From Arthrobacter ruber (GTDB taxonomy: Bacteria > Actinomycetota > Actinomycetes > Actinomycetales > Micrococcaceae): DNA of 64,000 bases. The notes beneath the pieces are model-generated. The model saw nothing but the letters and a program-made list of their open reading frames with translations, was not told the DNA's origin and searched no databases. This document shows, in pieces, positions 17,041 through 24,231 of the stretch. Location: the NCBI RefSeq assembly GCF_002954225.1, contig NZ_PPTH01000017.1, positions 191,311-255,310 of the forward strand, given 5' to 3'. Within the stretch, counting starts at the first letter, position 1. Every line of letters starts with the position of its first letter. The position numbers and the translations under genes are program-made.

Positions 17041-17841
17041 TCACGGGAGGATGGCGTCCACGTACCCGCCGTCCACGCGTACCGCCGCGCCCGTGGTCGC
17101 CGAGGCGAGCGGGGAGGCGAGGTACGTGACCATGTTGGCGATCTCCTGCGGCTCGATCAGGCGCTCCAGCAGCGACTGCGGGCGGTGGTCCTTCATGAAC
17201 TGCCGCTGCGCGTCCTCCCACTCGAGGTCCTTGTCGACGAGCTGGTACACGAAGTCCTCCACGCCGCCCGTGTGGGTGGGGCCCGCGATGACCGAGTTGA
17301 CGGTGACGCCGGTGCCCTTGGCCTCCTTCGCGAAGCCGCGCGAGACGCCGAGCAGTGCCGTCTTGGAGACGCCGTAGTGGATCATCTCCGCGGGGATGGC
17401 GACGGCGGAATCGCTCGCGATGTACTGGATGCGGCCCCAGCCGGCCCGGATCATGCCCGGCAGGTAGGAACGCGTGAGGCGGATGGCGGTGAGCACGTTG
17501 ACCTCGAAGTAGCGGCGCCATTCGGCGTCGTCGATCTCGAGGGCCGGCTGCGCGCCGAAGATCCCGAGGTTGTTGACGAGGATGTCCACGGCGGGCAGGA
17601 CGCCGAGTGCCCCGGCGACGCCGTCGTCGGTGGTGACATCGGCGGCGACCGCGACGAGGTCGGCCTCCGGCACGTCCCGGCGGATGGTCTCGATGGCGCG
17701 CGCGACGCTGCGGGTGCTCCGCCCGTTCACCCCCACGCGGGCGCCGGCGCGGGCGAGGCCCACCGCGATCGCGAGGCCGATACCCTGCGTGGATCCGGTG
17801 ACGAATGCCGTCTTGCCGCTGAGATCGAGTGCCATGGCCAT
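17041..17841 (-). CDS. SDR family oxidoreductase
   Basis: A classical short-chain dehydrogenase of 266 residues with TGSTQGIG for NAD(P) binding, NNLG, a catalytic Ser (IASDSA) and Tyr/Lys (YGVSK), and a C-terminal GAAVRVDGG. It is of the glucose/ribitol dehydrogenase-like type; substrate unknown. The start is set at ATG 17841 because AGGAGC lies seven bases before it. It precedes the glycosylase gene by 53 bases and may be co-transcribed with it, though no functional link is obvious. Confidence 0.88.
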   Translation of the reverse strand: MAMALDLSGKTAFVTGSTQGIGLAIAVGLARAGARVGVNGRSTRSVARAIETIRRDVPEADLVAVAADVTTDDGVAGALGVLPAVDILVNNLGIFGAQPALEIDDAEWRRYFEVNVLTAIRLTRSYLPGMIRAGWGRIQYIASDSAVAIPAEMIHYGVSKTALLGVSRGFAKEAKGTGVTVNSVIAGPTHTGGVEDFVYQLVDKDLEWEDAQRQFMKDHRPQSLLERLIEPQEIANMVTYLASPLASATTGAAVRVDGGYVDAILP

Positions 17842-18088
17842 GGAAGCTCCTGGGACGGGAGGGGAGGGGGTCGCGTCCAACCCTACGACGACGGCACGTC
17901 CGGGATGTGTGTATCACGCCGAGGCTGTGGCGTCACTTGATGTGGCGTGGATCTCGAAGCGCGATCCATGGAGAAAAGTCCCAGCCGCACCGGGTAATGT
18001 GCACCCGGTATATGGAATACTTCCGCCTCTTCCGAGGTTGAGAGTGGCATCTGGGCGTATTCCCGCCCACAGAAGGAGATCTACCCCC

Positions 18089-18394
18089 ATGGCAACCGAC
18101 TACGACGAACCACGCGTCCGTCCGGAAGACCAGCCAGCCAACGAGTCCCTCGAGGCCATCCAGGCTCAGCGCAGCGCGACCACGCAGACCGCGCTGATCG
18201 ATGTCGAGGACGGTGAAACCGCCGAAGGCATCGACCTTCCCGGGGCCGACCTCTCCCACGAGGAACTTCTGATCCAGGTCATCCCGCAGCAGGAGGACGA
18301 GTTCACCTGCATGTCCTGCTTCCTGGTTCACCACCGCAGCCAGCTTGCGCGCGAGAAGAACGGCGACAAGTACTGCACCGAGTGCGAGGGCTGA
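18089..18394 (+). CDS. DUF4193 zinc-ribbon-like protein
   Basis: A small acidic protein of 101 residues beginning MATDYDEPR and ending in a CMSC...CTEC pair that probably binds zinc. The family is almost confined to actinobacteria and its function is not known to me. A strong ribosome site (AGAAGGAGAT, 18071-18080) precedes the ATG, and a good terminator follows, so this is a monocistronic, probably well-expressed gene. The 247-base upstream gap carries its promoter and that of the divergent SDR gene. Confidence 0.92.
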   Translation: MATDYDEPRVRPEDQPANESLEAIQAQRSATTQTALIDVEDGETAEGIDLPGADLSHEELLIQVIPQQEDEFTCMSCFLVHHRSQLAREKNGDKYCTECEG

Positions 18395-18414
18395 CAGCAC
18401 CTCCGGACGTACCG

Positions 18415-18444
18415 AAAGCCCCTGGCCCTCCGGCCAGGGGCTTT
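18415..18444 (+). terminator. Rho-independent-like terminator
   Basis: AAAGCCCCTGGCC (18415-18427) and GGCCAGGGGCTTT (18432-18444) form a perfect 13-bp stem with a 4-base loop, 20 bases after the DUF4193 stop. Confidence 0.85.
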
Positions 18445-18571
18445 CATCGTTCGTACCCCTTCGTGCATGAGGATGCCGCTGGTGGCTCCCGGATGCCGAC
18501 GCCGACCGCAGGGGCGCCGTCAACGCCCGTCGGCGGGAGTGGCGCCGCGTGCTGACCAGTACGGTGGGGGC

Positions 18572-19213
18572 ATGGAGTCTTCCCACGTCATCGTCCTGCC
18601 CGGAGGCGGCTACGGCATGCTGTCCGACACCGAGAGCGAGGTCATCGCCGAACGGCTGCGCTCGCTGGGCTTCTCGGCGAGCGTCTTCTACTATCCCGTC
18701 CAGACCCGGCATCCCGGCCCGCTGGACGCCGTCCGCGAGGAGATCCGCCGCGCCCGCGCCGCCGGCGTGGAGCGCCTCGCGCTCCTCGGGTTCTCGGCCG
18801 GCGGGCACCTCGCCGGACACGCGGCCCTCACGGCCTCCGCCGAGGGCGGCGAGCGCGTGGACGCCGCCGTCCTCTGCTATCCCGTGGTCTCGATGGAACT
18901 CGCGACCCACCGGGGCTCGCAGGACGAGCTGGTCGGGCCCGACGCCGGCGGCCGCCTCCGCGCGGAGACATCGCTGAACCGCCTGGTGACCGGCGATGCC
19001 CCGCCGTTCTTCGTCTGGCACACCGCCGAGGACGAGGCCGTCCCTGTGGAGCACGCGTACCTGCTCGGCCAGGCGCTCGCAGCGCACGCCGTCCCGCACG
19101 CCCTGCACGTCTTCGCCGAGGGCGAGCACGGACTAGGGCTGGCGACCGGGGCCGGCGCCGCCGAGCAGTGGAGCCGCCTGGCCGCCGACTGGCTCACGGC
19201 ACAGGGCTGGTGA
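18572..19213 (+). CDS. Alpha/beta hydrolase (BD-FAE/esterase-like)
   Basis: A 213-residue cytoplasmic hydrolase. LPGGGYGMLSDTESE gives the oxyanion-hole loop, GFSAGG is the nucleophile elbow with catalytic Ser, HTAEDEAVPVEH carries the likely catalytic Asp, and GEHGLG the His. The family includes acetyl-xylan esterases and kynurenine formamidase-like enzymes; the substrate is not determinable. The start is ATG 18572 with GGTGGGGG before it. An AEC-type carrier gene follows 31 bases later and may be co-transcribed. Confidence 0.82.
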   Translation: MESSHVIVLPGGGYGMLSDTESEVIAERLRSLGFSASVFYYPVQTRHPGPLDAVREEIRRARAAGVERLALLGFSAGGHLAGHAALTASAEGGERVDAAVLCYPVVSMELATHRGSQDELVGPDAGGRLRAETSLNRLVTGDAPPFFVWHTAEDEAVPVEHAYLLGQALAAHAVPHALHVFAEGEHGLGLATGAGAAEQWSRLAADWLTAQGW

Positions 19214-19244
19214 CCGGTCCGGCCCAGCCCTCGGGCGTGACCCG

Positions 19245-20171
19245 GTGATCCTGCAGACCTTCGTGGCGCTCGGTCCGGTGATCGGCCTGATCGCCCTCGG
19301 CCATGTCCTCCGTGCGCGCAGCTTCCTGGCGCCGGCCTTCTGGCCCCCGGCCGAGCGGCTCTGCTACTTCCTCCTCCTGCCGGCGCTGTTCATCAGCGGC
19401 ACCGCGACGGCGGATCTCGCGGGTCTGCCGATCGCCCTGATGGCGCCGATCCTCGCCGGACCGGTCGTCCTGACGGCGCTCGGGCTCGCGGTCGCGCAGC
19501 GATGGCTGGATCTCGACGGACCCGCCTTCACCTCGGTGGTGCAGGGCAGCATCCGCTTCAACAACTACCTCGGCCTCTCGATCGCCCTCGCCCTCTTCGG
19601 GGCCGACGGCGTGGCCCTCGCCGCGATCGCGAACACCATCCTCGTGCCGCTCGTCAACGTCCTCTGCACCCTCGCCTTCGCGCGCTACGGGGCGGAACCG
19701 CTGACGATGGCCGGTACCGTCCGGAGCATCGCCACCAACCCGCTGATCCTCGGCTGCGTGATCGGGATCATGCTGAACATCACGGGGATCGGGCTGCCGC
19801 CGGGCGCCGCCGAGTTCGTGCGGGCCCTCGGAACGGCGTCGCTGCCGCTCGGACTCCTGTGCGTGGGCGCGGCGCTGGACCTGCGGAGCATGGGCCGCAA
19901 CGTGGGCGCGGTCCTGCTGGCGACGGCGGTGAAGTTCACGGTGCTGCCGGGTCTCGGGATCGCGGGATGCCTGCTACTCGGCCTCACGGGGGAGCCCGCG
20001 GCAACGGTGATCCTGTTCCTGTCCCTGCCCACGGCGTCGTCGGCCTATGTGATGGCGCGGGCACTCGGCGGGGACGCGCGGCTCATGGCCTCGATGATCA
20101 CGCTGCAGACCGTGGCCGGGGTGCTCTACCTGCCGGTGGTGTTCCTCGTCATCCGGGCGCTCACCGGCTGA
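19245..20171 (+). CDS. AEC family transporter
   Basis: A 308-residue membrane protein with about ten hydrophobic helices in two halves. Family marks are LGHVLRARSFL after the first helix, YFLLLPALFISG, and GSIRFNNYLGLSIAL, with LPTASSAYVMARALGGD in the C-terminal half. Members of the auxin efflux carrier family export or import small organic acids such as malate or malonate. The start is GTG 19245. The 3' end overlaps the convergent GlxA-type gene by 11 bases. Confidence 0.88.
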   Translation: MILQTFVALGPVIGLIALGHVLRARSFLAPAFWPPAERLCYFLLLPALFISGTATADLAGLPIALMAPILAGPVVLTALGLAVAQRWLDLDGPAFTSVVQGSIRFNNYLGLSIALALFGADGVALAAIANTILVPLVNVLCTLAFARYGAEPLTMAGTVRSIATNPLILGCVIGIMLNITGIGLPPGAAEFVRALGTASLPLGLLCVGAALDLRSMGRNVGAVLLATAVKFTVLPGLGIAGCLLLGLTGEPAATVILFLSLPTASSAYVMARALGGDARLMASMITLQTVAGVLYLPVVFLVIRALTG

Positions 20172-21180
20172 GGGGGTGCCCGCCGAACTGCTCCTCGAGG
20201 TCGTGCAGGTCGAGGTCGCAGCCCTTGTCGGATCCGCGGAAGGTGCGGCGGTACGCGGCGGGGCTCACGCCGAGGGCCTTCTGGAAGTGGTGGCGGAGCA
20301 GCACCGCCTGGCCGAAGCCGGAGGCCCGGGCGACGGCGTCGACGGTCAGCCGCGTCTCCTCGAGCAGCGACTGGGCCCGCAGGAGGCGCTGCCCGGTGAG
20401 CCAGGCGGCCGGCGTGGTGCCCGTCTCGGCGCGGAACCGGCGGGCGAAGGTCCGTTCGCTCATGTGCAGGCGCTGGGCGAGCGTCGACACGGAGATGTCC
20501 TGGTCCAGGTGGTCGGCGAGCCACACCAGCAGCTCCTCCATCGACGCCCCGCAGCCGGTGGGGACGGGCCGCTCGATGAACTGGGCCTGCCCGCCGTCGC
20601 GGTGCGGGGGTACCACCATCCCACGGGCGATCGCCGTCGCGGCCCGTGGGCCGAACTCCCGCCGCACGAGGTGCAGGCTCGCATCGATGCCCGAGGCCGT
20701 ACCGGCGCTCGTGAGGATGTTGCCGTCCTCCACGTAGAGCACGTTCTCGTCCACGCGGGTGCCGGGATAGGCGTCGGCAAGGCTCCTGGTGTACCGCCAG
20801 TGGGTCGTCGCGGAGCGTCCGTCCAGCAGCCCGGCCTCCGCGAGGGCGAAGGCGCCCGAACACACCGAGAAGATCTGCGCACCCCGCCGGTCGGCGGCCT
20901 GGAGGGCCTCCAGGACGGCCTTGGGAATCACGGTGTCCGCCGAGTAGGGAGCCATGACGACGAGGTCGGCGTCGTCGACGCCCGTGAGGTCGCCATCCAC
21001 CTGCAGGGAGACGCCCGATGACGTCCGCACCATGCCCGGAGCGGGCGTGCAGACGCGGAAGTCGAAGGCGGGGAGGCCCACGCCGAGCGACGAGCGGTCC
21101 ACGCCGAACACCTCGCAGACCACCCCGAACTCGAAGATGGAGAGGTCCGGGAGCACGATCACGGCGACCTTGGTGAGCAT
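20161..21180 (-). CDS. GlxA family regulator (DJ-1/PfpI plus AraC helix-turn-helix)
   Basis: A 339-residue regulator. Residues 1-180 form a class-I amidotransferase-like DJ-1/PfpI sensor (VAVIVLPDLSIFEFGVVCEVF, FSVCSGAFALAEAGLLDG at the nucleophile elbow). The last 100 residues are the AraC-type double helix-turn-helix (ISVSTLAQRLHMSERTFARR, then VARASGFGQAVLLRHHFQK and GVSPAAYRRTF). Such proteins often control amine or amino-acid catabolism and formaldehyde metabolism; the target here is unknown. ATG 21180 is where PfpI homology begins; the frame is open far upstream only because it is antisense to other genes. Confidence 0.88.
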   Translation of the reverse strand: MLTKVAVIVLPDLSIFEFGVVCEVFGVDRSSLGVGLPAFDFRVCTPAPGMVRTSSGVSLQVDGDLTGVDDADLVVMAPYSADTVIPKAVLEALQAADRRGAQIFSVCSGAFALAEAGLLDGRSATTHWRYTRSLADAYPGTRVDENVLYVEDGNILTSAGTASGIDASLHLVRREFGPRAATAIARGMVVPPHRDGGQAQFIERPVPTGCGASMEELLVWLADHLDQDISVSTLAQRLHMSERTFARRFRAETGTTPAAWLTGQRLLRAQSLLEETRLTVDAVARASGFGQAVLLRHHFQKALGVSPAAYRRTFRGSDKGCDLDLHDLEEQFGGHPLSR

Positions 21181-21190
21181 GCCAGCAGTA

Positions 21191-21225
21191 TGGCAGTTTT
21201 TGAGCGTTATGGGTCGTTTCTGCCA
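21191..21225. promoter_or_regulatory. Inverted repeat upstream of the GlxA-type regulator
   Basis: TGGCAG (21191-21196) and CTGCCA (21220-21225) lie 23 bases apart in the AT-richer gap before the regulator start at 21180. The TGGCA half-site is common for AraC-type proteins, so autoregulation is possible. Confidence 0.35.
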
Positions 21226-21261
21226 CTCTTTTTCGCTGGCGGAGAGGATGAGGATCGATGC

Positions 21262-21429
21262 ATGAACCTCCTCCTGATCCTTCTGGCCATCGTCCTCACG
21301 ACCCTGCTGCTTCGGTACCTCCTGCGGATCATCCGCACGGACGCGCCGTCCGACCACCCGGCGTCGCACGCCGACTGGAACATCGACTCCCTGCCCAGTT
21401 CCGCCTACGCCCTGCGGCACGACGCCTAG
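21262..21429 (+). CDS. Small single-span membrane protein, unknown function
   Basis: Fifty-five residues: one N-terminal hydrophobic helix (NLLLILLAIVLTTLLLRYLL), then a polar tail ending SSAYALRHDA. The reading frame has normal high-GC codon use, a purine-rich stretch (GAGGATGAGGAT) before the ATG, and sits alone between two minus-strand genes. I do not recognise a family. An in-frame earlier start at 21190 would cross the inverted repeat and is less likely. Confidence 0.55.
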   Translation: MNLLLILLAIVLTTLLLRYLLRIIRTDAPSDHPASHADWNIDSLPSSAYALRHDA

Positions 21430-21443
21430 GGGCGATCGCCGGT

Positions 21444-22655
21444 TCAGTGCGGGCCGTCGAGGTGACCCTCGCGGATCGACGTCCTGGCCTCCGCGTACAG
21501 CAGGCTCTCGGCAGCCACGAGCAGCGCGGCCATCCCGGCCGCGAGGGCGAGGGCTCCCAGGGGTGCCAGCTGGGCACCCACGGGCATGAGCAGGAGGAGC
21601 GCCGCCGCCCCGCCGAGGCGCCACTTCTTCCAGCCGCCACCGATCCTGCGCCAGAACGCAGAACTGCCGAGGAGGAACAGGGCGGCGCCGCCGAAGAGCG
21701 CGAAGGATCCCAGGAGGCCGAAGTCCTCGGTCTTGTAGATATACGCCAGGACGTCCTCCACTCCGAAGGCGGAGAGGATGATCCCGGCCACGAGCGGCAG
21801 GTGCAGGTAGGTATAACCGTCGACGGCGGCCGAGGTCCGCTCCTGACCCTGCAGGGCGGCGAACCGGTGCTCGGCCCCGATCGCCGTGACGTCGAAGTGC
21901 AGCCACCACAGGCACACGGACAGGGCGATCCCGAATACCGCTCCGAGGAGGATCGGGACGCTCACGGGCTCCTGTGAGGCGCCGACGCCGATGGCCACGA
22001 TCGACTCGCCGAGCGCCAGAATGACGACGAGTCCGTGGCGCTCGGTCCAGTGCGCGGCGGAATGCACGCGCCAGTTCCCGCCCGAGGAGGTCAGGTAGGT
22101 CAGGGCGATGTCGATCACGAGCCCGCCGAGCCAGAACCAGGTCTGCGCCGGTCCGCCGATCACAGCGCCGACGATGATGAGCGTGGACCCCGCGAACATC
22201 GCCACCGACGTCTTGATGACCTGCCGCTGGAGCGGCTTGTCGTCCATCGCCGCGTAGAAGTACAGCACCAGGTGCAGTACGCGCACGGTGAGATAGGCCA
22301 GGGCCAGGACGAGCGGGCCGCTGAGACCACCCTCGAGATCGGTGAACGCCTCGGGAATGGCGAGCGCCGCGATGAACATGGCGACCATGACGGCGGACAG
22401 GCCGAGGCGCATGATGCCCTCGTCCACGTGCGTCTGGTTCCCGAGCCAGGAGTAGGACACCCAGGACCACCAGAGCAGGCCCAGGATGATCATGCCCTGC
22501 AGCACTCCGGGGAAGGAGTGCTCGTGGGCCATGAAGCCGGTGACCTGCGTGAACGCGAAGACGAAGACGAGGTCGAAGAAGAGTTCGAAGGTGGTGACGC
22601 GGTGCGATTCGTCGGAGACGCGCGCCGCCCGAAGGGATCTCCGCTGGAGTTGCAT
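21444..22655 (-). CDS. Low temperature requirement protein A (LtrA) family
   Basis: A 403-residue polytopic membrane protein. The family signature FELFFDLVFVFAFTQVTGF lies near residue 25, followed by about ten further helices and the conserved stretches HWTERHGLVVILALGESIVAIGVG (shown in parts) and WWLHFD. LtrA was named from a cold-growth locus in Listeria; its molecular role is unclear. ATG 22655 is chosen because homology begins just after; TATCCT eight bases upstream may be a -10 of a near-leaderless transcript. Confidence 0.88.
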   Translation of the reverse strand: MQLQRRSLRAARVSDESHRVTTFELFFDLVFVFAFTQVTGFMAHEHSFPGVLQGMIILGLLWWSWVSYSWLGNQTHVDEGIMRLGLSAVMVAMFIAALAIPEAFTDLEGGLSGPLVLALAYLTVRVLHLVLYFYAAMDDKPLQRQVIKTSVAMFAGSTLIIVGAVIGGPAQTWFWLGGLVIDIALTYLTSSGGNWRVHSAAHWTERHGLVVILALGESIVAIGVGASQEPVSVPILLGAVFGIALSVCLWWLHFDVTAIGAEHRFAALQGQERTSAAVDGYTYLHLPLVAGIILSAFGVEDVLAYIYKTEDFGLLGSFALFGGAALFLLGSSAFWRRIGGGWKKWRLGGAAALLLLMPVGAQLAPLGALALAAGMAALLVAAESLLYAEARTSIREGHLDGPH

Positions 22656-22720
22656 GCAGAAAGGATAGGACCGCCCGGGCGCATCACCGAGGGTCACCGG
22701 GAAAGAATTCGGGATCCGGG

Positions 22721-22738
22721 TAGTAAGCCTGCTTGCTA
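22721..22738 (+). promoter_or_regulatory. Shared stress-type palindrome, copy B
   Basis: TAGTAAGCCTGCTTGCTA matches TAGTAAGC-NN-GCTTACTA at 15 of 16 positions and is itself a near-perfect palindrome. It lies 55 bases upstream of the PRC-barrel/DUF2382 gene, in the gap divergent from LtrA. Confidence 0.6.
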
Positions 22739-22793
22739 TCGCCTCTGGGGAGACCTACGGTGAAGGAGAGCCAACCTCCTCGAAAGGGACATC

Positions 22794-23636
22794 ATGATCA
22801 CGCTCGAACAGATGAAGGATTCGATGAACGCCGGGGCCAACGTGCTGAGCGAGGACGGCGCCGTCCTCGGCTCCATGGGCCAGCTCTACGTCGACGACGC
22901 CACCGGAGAGCCCAGCTGGGTCACGGTGGCCACGCACACCATGGGCAACCCGGAGTCGTTCGCGCCGCTGCAGGGTGCCGTGCTCTCGGGCCGGGACATC
23001 CGCCTGCCCTACTCGCACGCCAAGGTCTACGACTCCCCGAAGATGTCCCAGGACGGACACCTCAGCCCCGAGGAGGAGCAGCACCTGCTGCGCTACTACG
23101 GTCTGATGGCAGGGAAGGACGACGTCGTGACGGACCGGGCAGGCGTCACCGACACGCACGTCGCCGACACGAACGCCGCCGACACGGACCGTACGCGCTC
23201 GCAGTCCTCCCGCCCCGAGGGCGACTACTCCATGACGCGCTCCGAGGAGCAGCTGCGCGTCGGCACGGAGATCCGCGAGACCGAGCGTGTCCGCCTCGTC
23301 AAGCGCGTGGTCACGGAGGACGTCACCATGACGGTGCAGATCCGCCGTGAGGAGCTCGTCGTCGAGCGCGTGCCCGTCAAGGACGGCAAGCCCTTCTACG
23401 ACGACGGCGAAGGAACCTTCACCGAGGCCGAGCGCGGGCGCCTGTACTCCGCCGTGGAGACGGCCTTCAACGGCGACACCACCGAAGTGGTCCTGTACGA
23501 GGAGCGGCCCCGCGTCGAGATGGAGGTCGTGCCGATCGAGCGCGTCCGCGTGCGCCGCGAGGCCCGCGTCCATGACGAAGTGGTCAGCGGCCAGGTGCGC
23601 AAGGAAGTCATCGAGACGGATCGCGTCGACCTGTAG
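22794..23636 (+). CDS. PRC-barrel and DUF2382 domain protein
   Basis: A 280-residue protein. The first 75 residues form a PRC-barrel-like beta domain (GANVLSEDGAVLGSMGQLYVDD). A polar linker with a short repeated VADTN/AADTD stretch follows. Residues 150-280 are DUF2382, with alternating Glu/Arg-rich strands (EEQLRVGTEIRETERVRLVK, TMTVQIRREELVVERVPV). The domain is linked to stress and radiation tolerance in several bacteria by co-occurrence, but its biochemical role is unknown. It is monocistronic, with palindrome B upstream and a repeat-type hairpin downstream. Confidence 0.9.
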   Translation: MITLEQMKDSMNAGANVLSEDGAVLGSMGQLYVDDATGEPSWVTVATHTMGNPESFAPLQGAVLSGRDIRLPYSHAKVYDSPKMSQDGHLSPEEEQHLLRYYGLMAGKDDVVTDRAGVTDTHVADTNAADTDRTRSQSSRPEGDYSMTRSEEQLRVGTEIRETERVRLVKRVVTEDVTMTVQIRREELVVERVPVKDGKPFYDDGEGTFTEAERGRLYSAVETAFNGDTTEVVLYEERPRVEMEVVPIERVRVRREARVHDEVVSGQVRKEVIETDRVDL

Positions 23637-23668
23637 ACGGCATCCGGCACCTCGCCCGGGTGCCTGCC

Positions 23669-23723
23669 GGTCGAGAGGACAGGAGTCACCGCGCCGGAAG
23701 GCTTCCGGTGCTTCCTGTCCTCT
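23669..23723. repeat. Dispersed inverted-repeat element, copy 2
   Basis: GGTCGAGAGGACAGG (23669-23683) repeats 12452-12466 exactly. AGAGGACAGGA (23674-23684) pairs perfectly with TCCTGTCCTCT (23713-23723), and an inner CCGGAAG/CTTCCGG stem extends the hairpin. It lies between the convergent DUF2382 and VOC genes and can serve as their terminator. Confidence 0.65.
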
Positions 23724-23750
23724 GTGCGTCCTACCGGTCCTCGTCCGGTC

Positions 23751-24149
23751 CTACTGGTCCCTCGAGGACAGCACGCAGAACTCGTTGCCGTCCGGGTCCG
23801 CCAGGACCTCCCAGCTGACATCGGGTCCCTGCCCGATGTCCGTGCGCCGGGCTCCGAGGGCGATGAGGCGCTCGATCTCGGCGTCACGGTCCTCGCTGGT
23901 GTGCGGTGCGAAGTCGAGGTGCAGGCGGTTCTTGCCTCTCTTCTCGTGGTCCACGCGCACGAACACGAGACCGGGCGGCACCTGCTCGAAGGAGAGCTTC
24001 GGCCCCAGCTCGCGGGCCCACGGCGGCACGAGTACCGCCTCCTCGTCGTCCTCGAACATCACCTCCCAGCCCAGGGCGTCGGACCACCAGCGCGCAAGGG
24101 CCTGATGGTCGGTGGATTCGATGACGGTGGAGTACCAGCGAAGAGTCAT
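23751..24149 (-). CDS. VOC family (glyoxalase-like) protein
   Basis: A 132-residue protein of the vicinal oxygen chelate fold: TVIESTDHQALARWWSDALGW at the start, RLHLDFAPHTSEDRDAEIERL in the middle and LADPDGNEFCVL at the end, which is the glyoxalase_6-like pattern. The reaction is unknown; many of these are small-molecule binding or resistance-type proteins. ATG 24149 is used because homology starts directly there. Confidence 0.88.
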   Translation of the reverse strand: MTLRWYSTVIESTDHQALARWWSDALGWEVMFEDDEEAVLVPPWARELGPKLSFEQVPPGLVFVRVDHEKRGKNRLHLDFAPHTSEDRDAEIERLIALGARRTDIGQGPDVSWEVLADPDGNEFCVLSSRDQ

Positions 24150-24231
24150 GCGCCGATTGTGCCCCCACGGTGGACTACCGGCACCCGGGTGCCGGACAGG
24201 TTCCGTCCGCATCCCGTCCACGCTCCTTACG

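Noticed and set aside
16988-17917. Upstream extension of the AlkA-type frame
   Set aside because: It overlaps a complete SDR gene in another frame and has Arg/Gly-rich nonsense composition.
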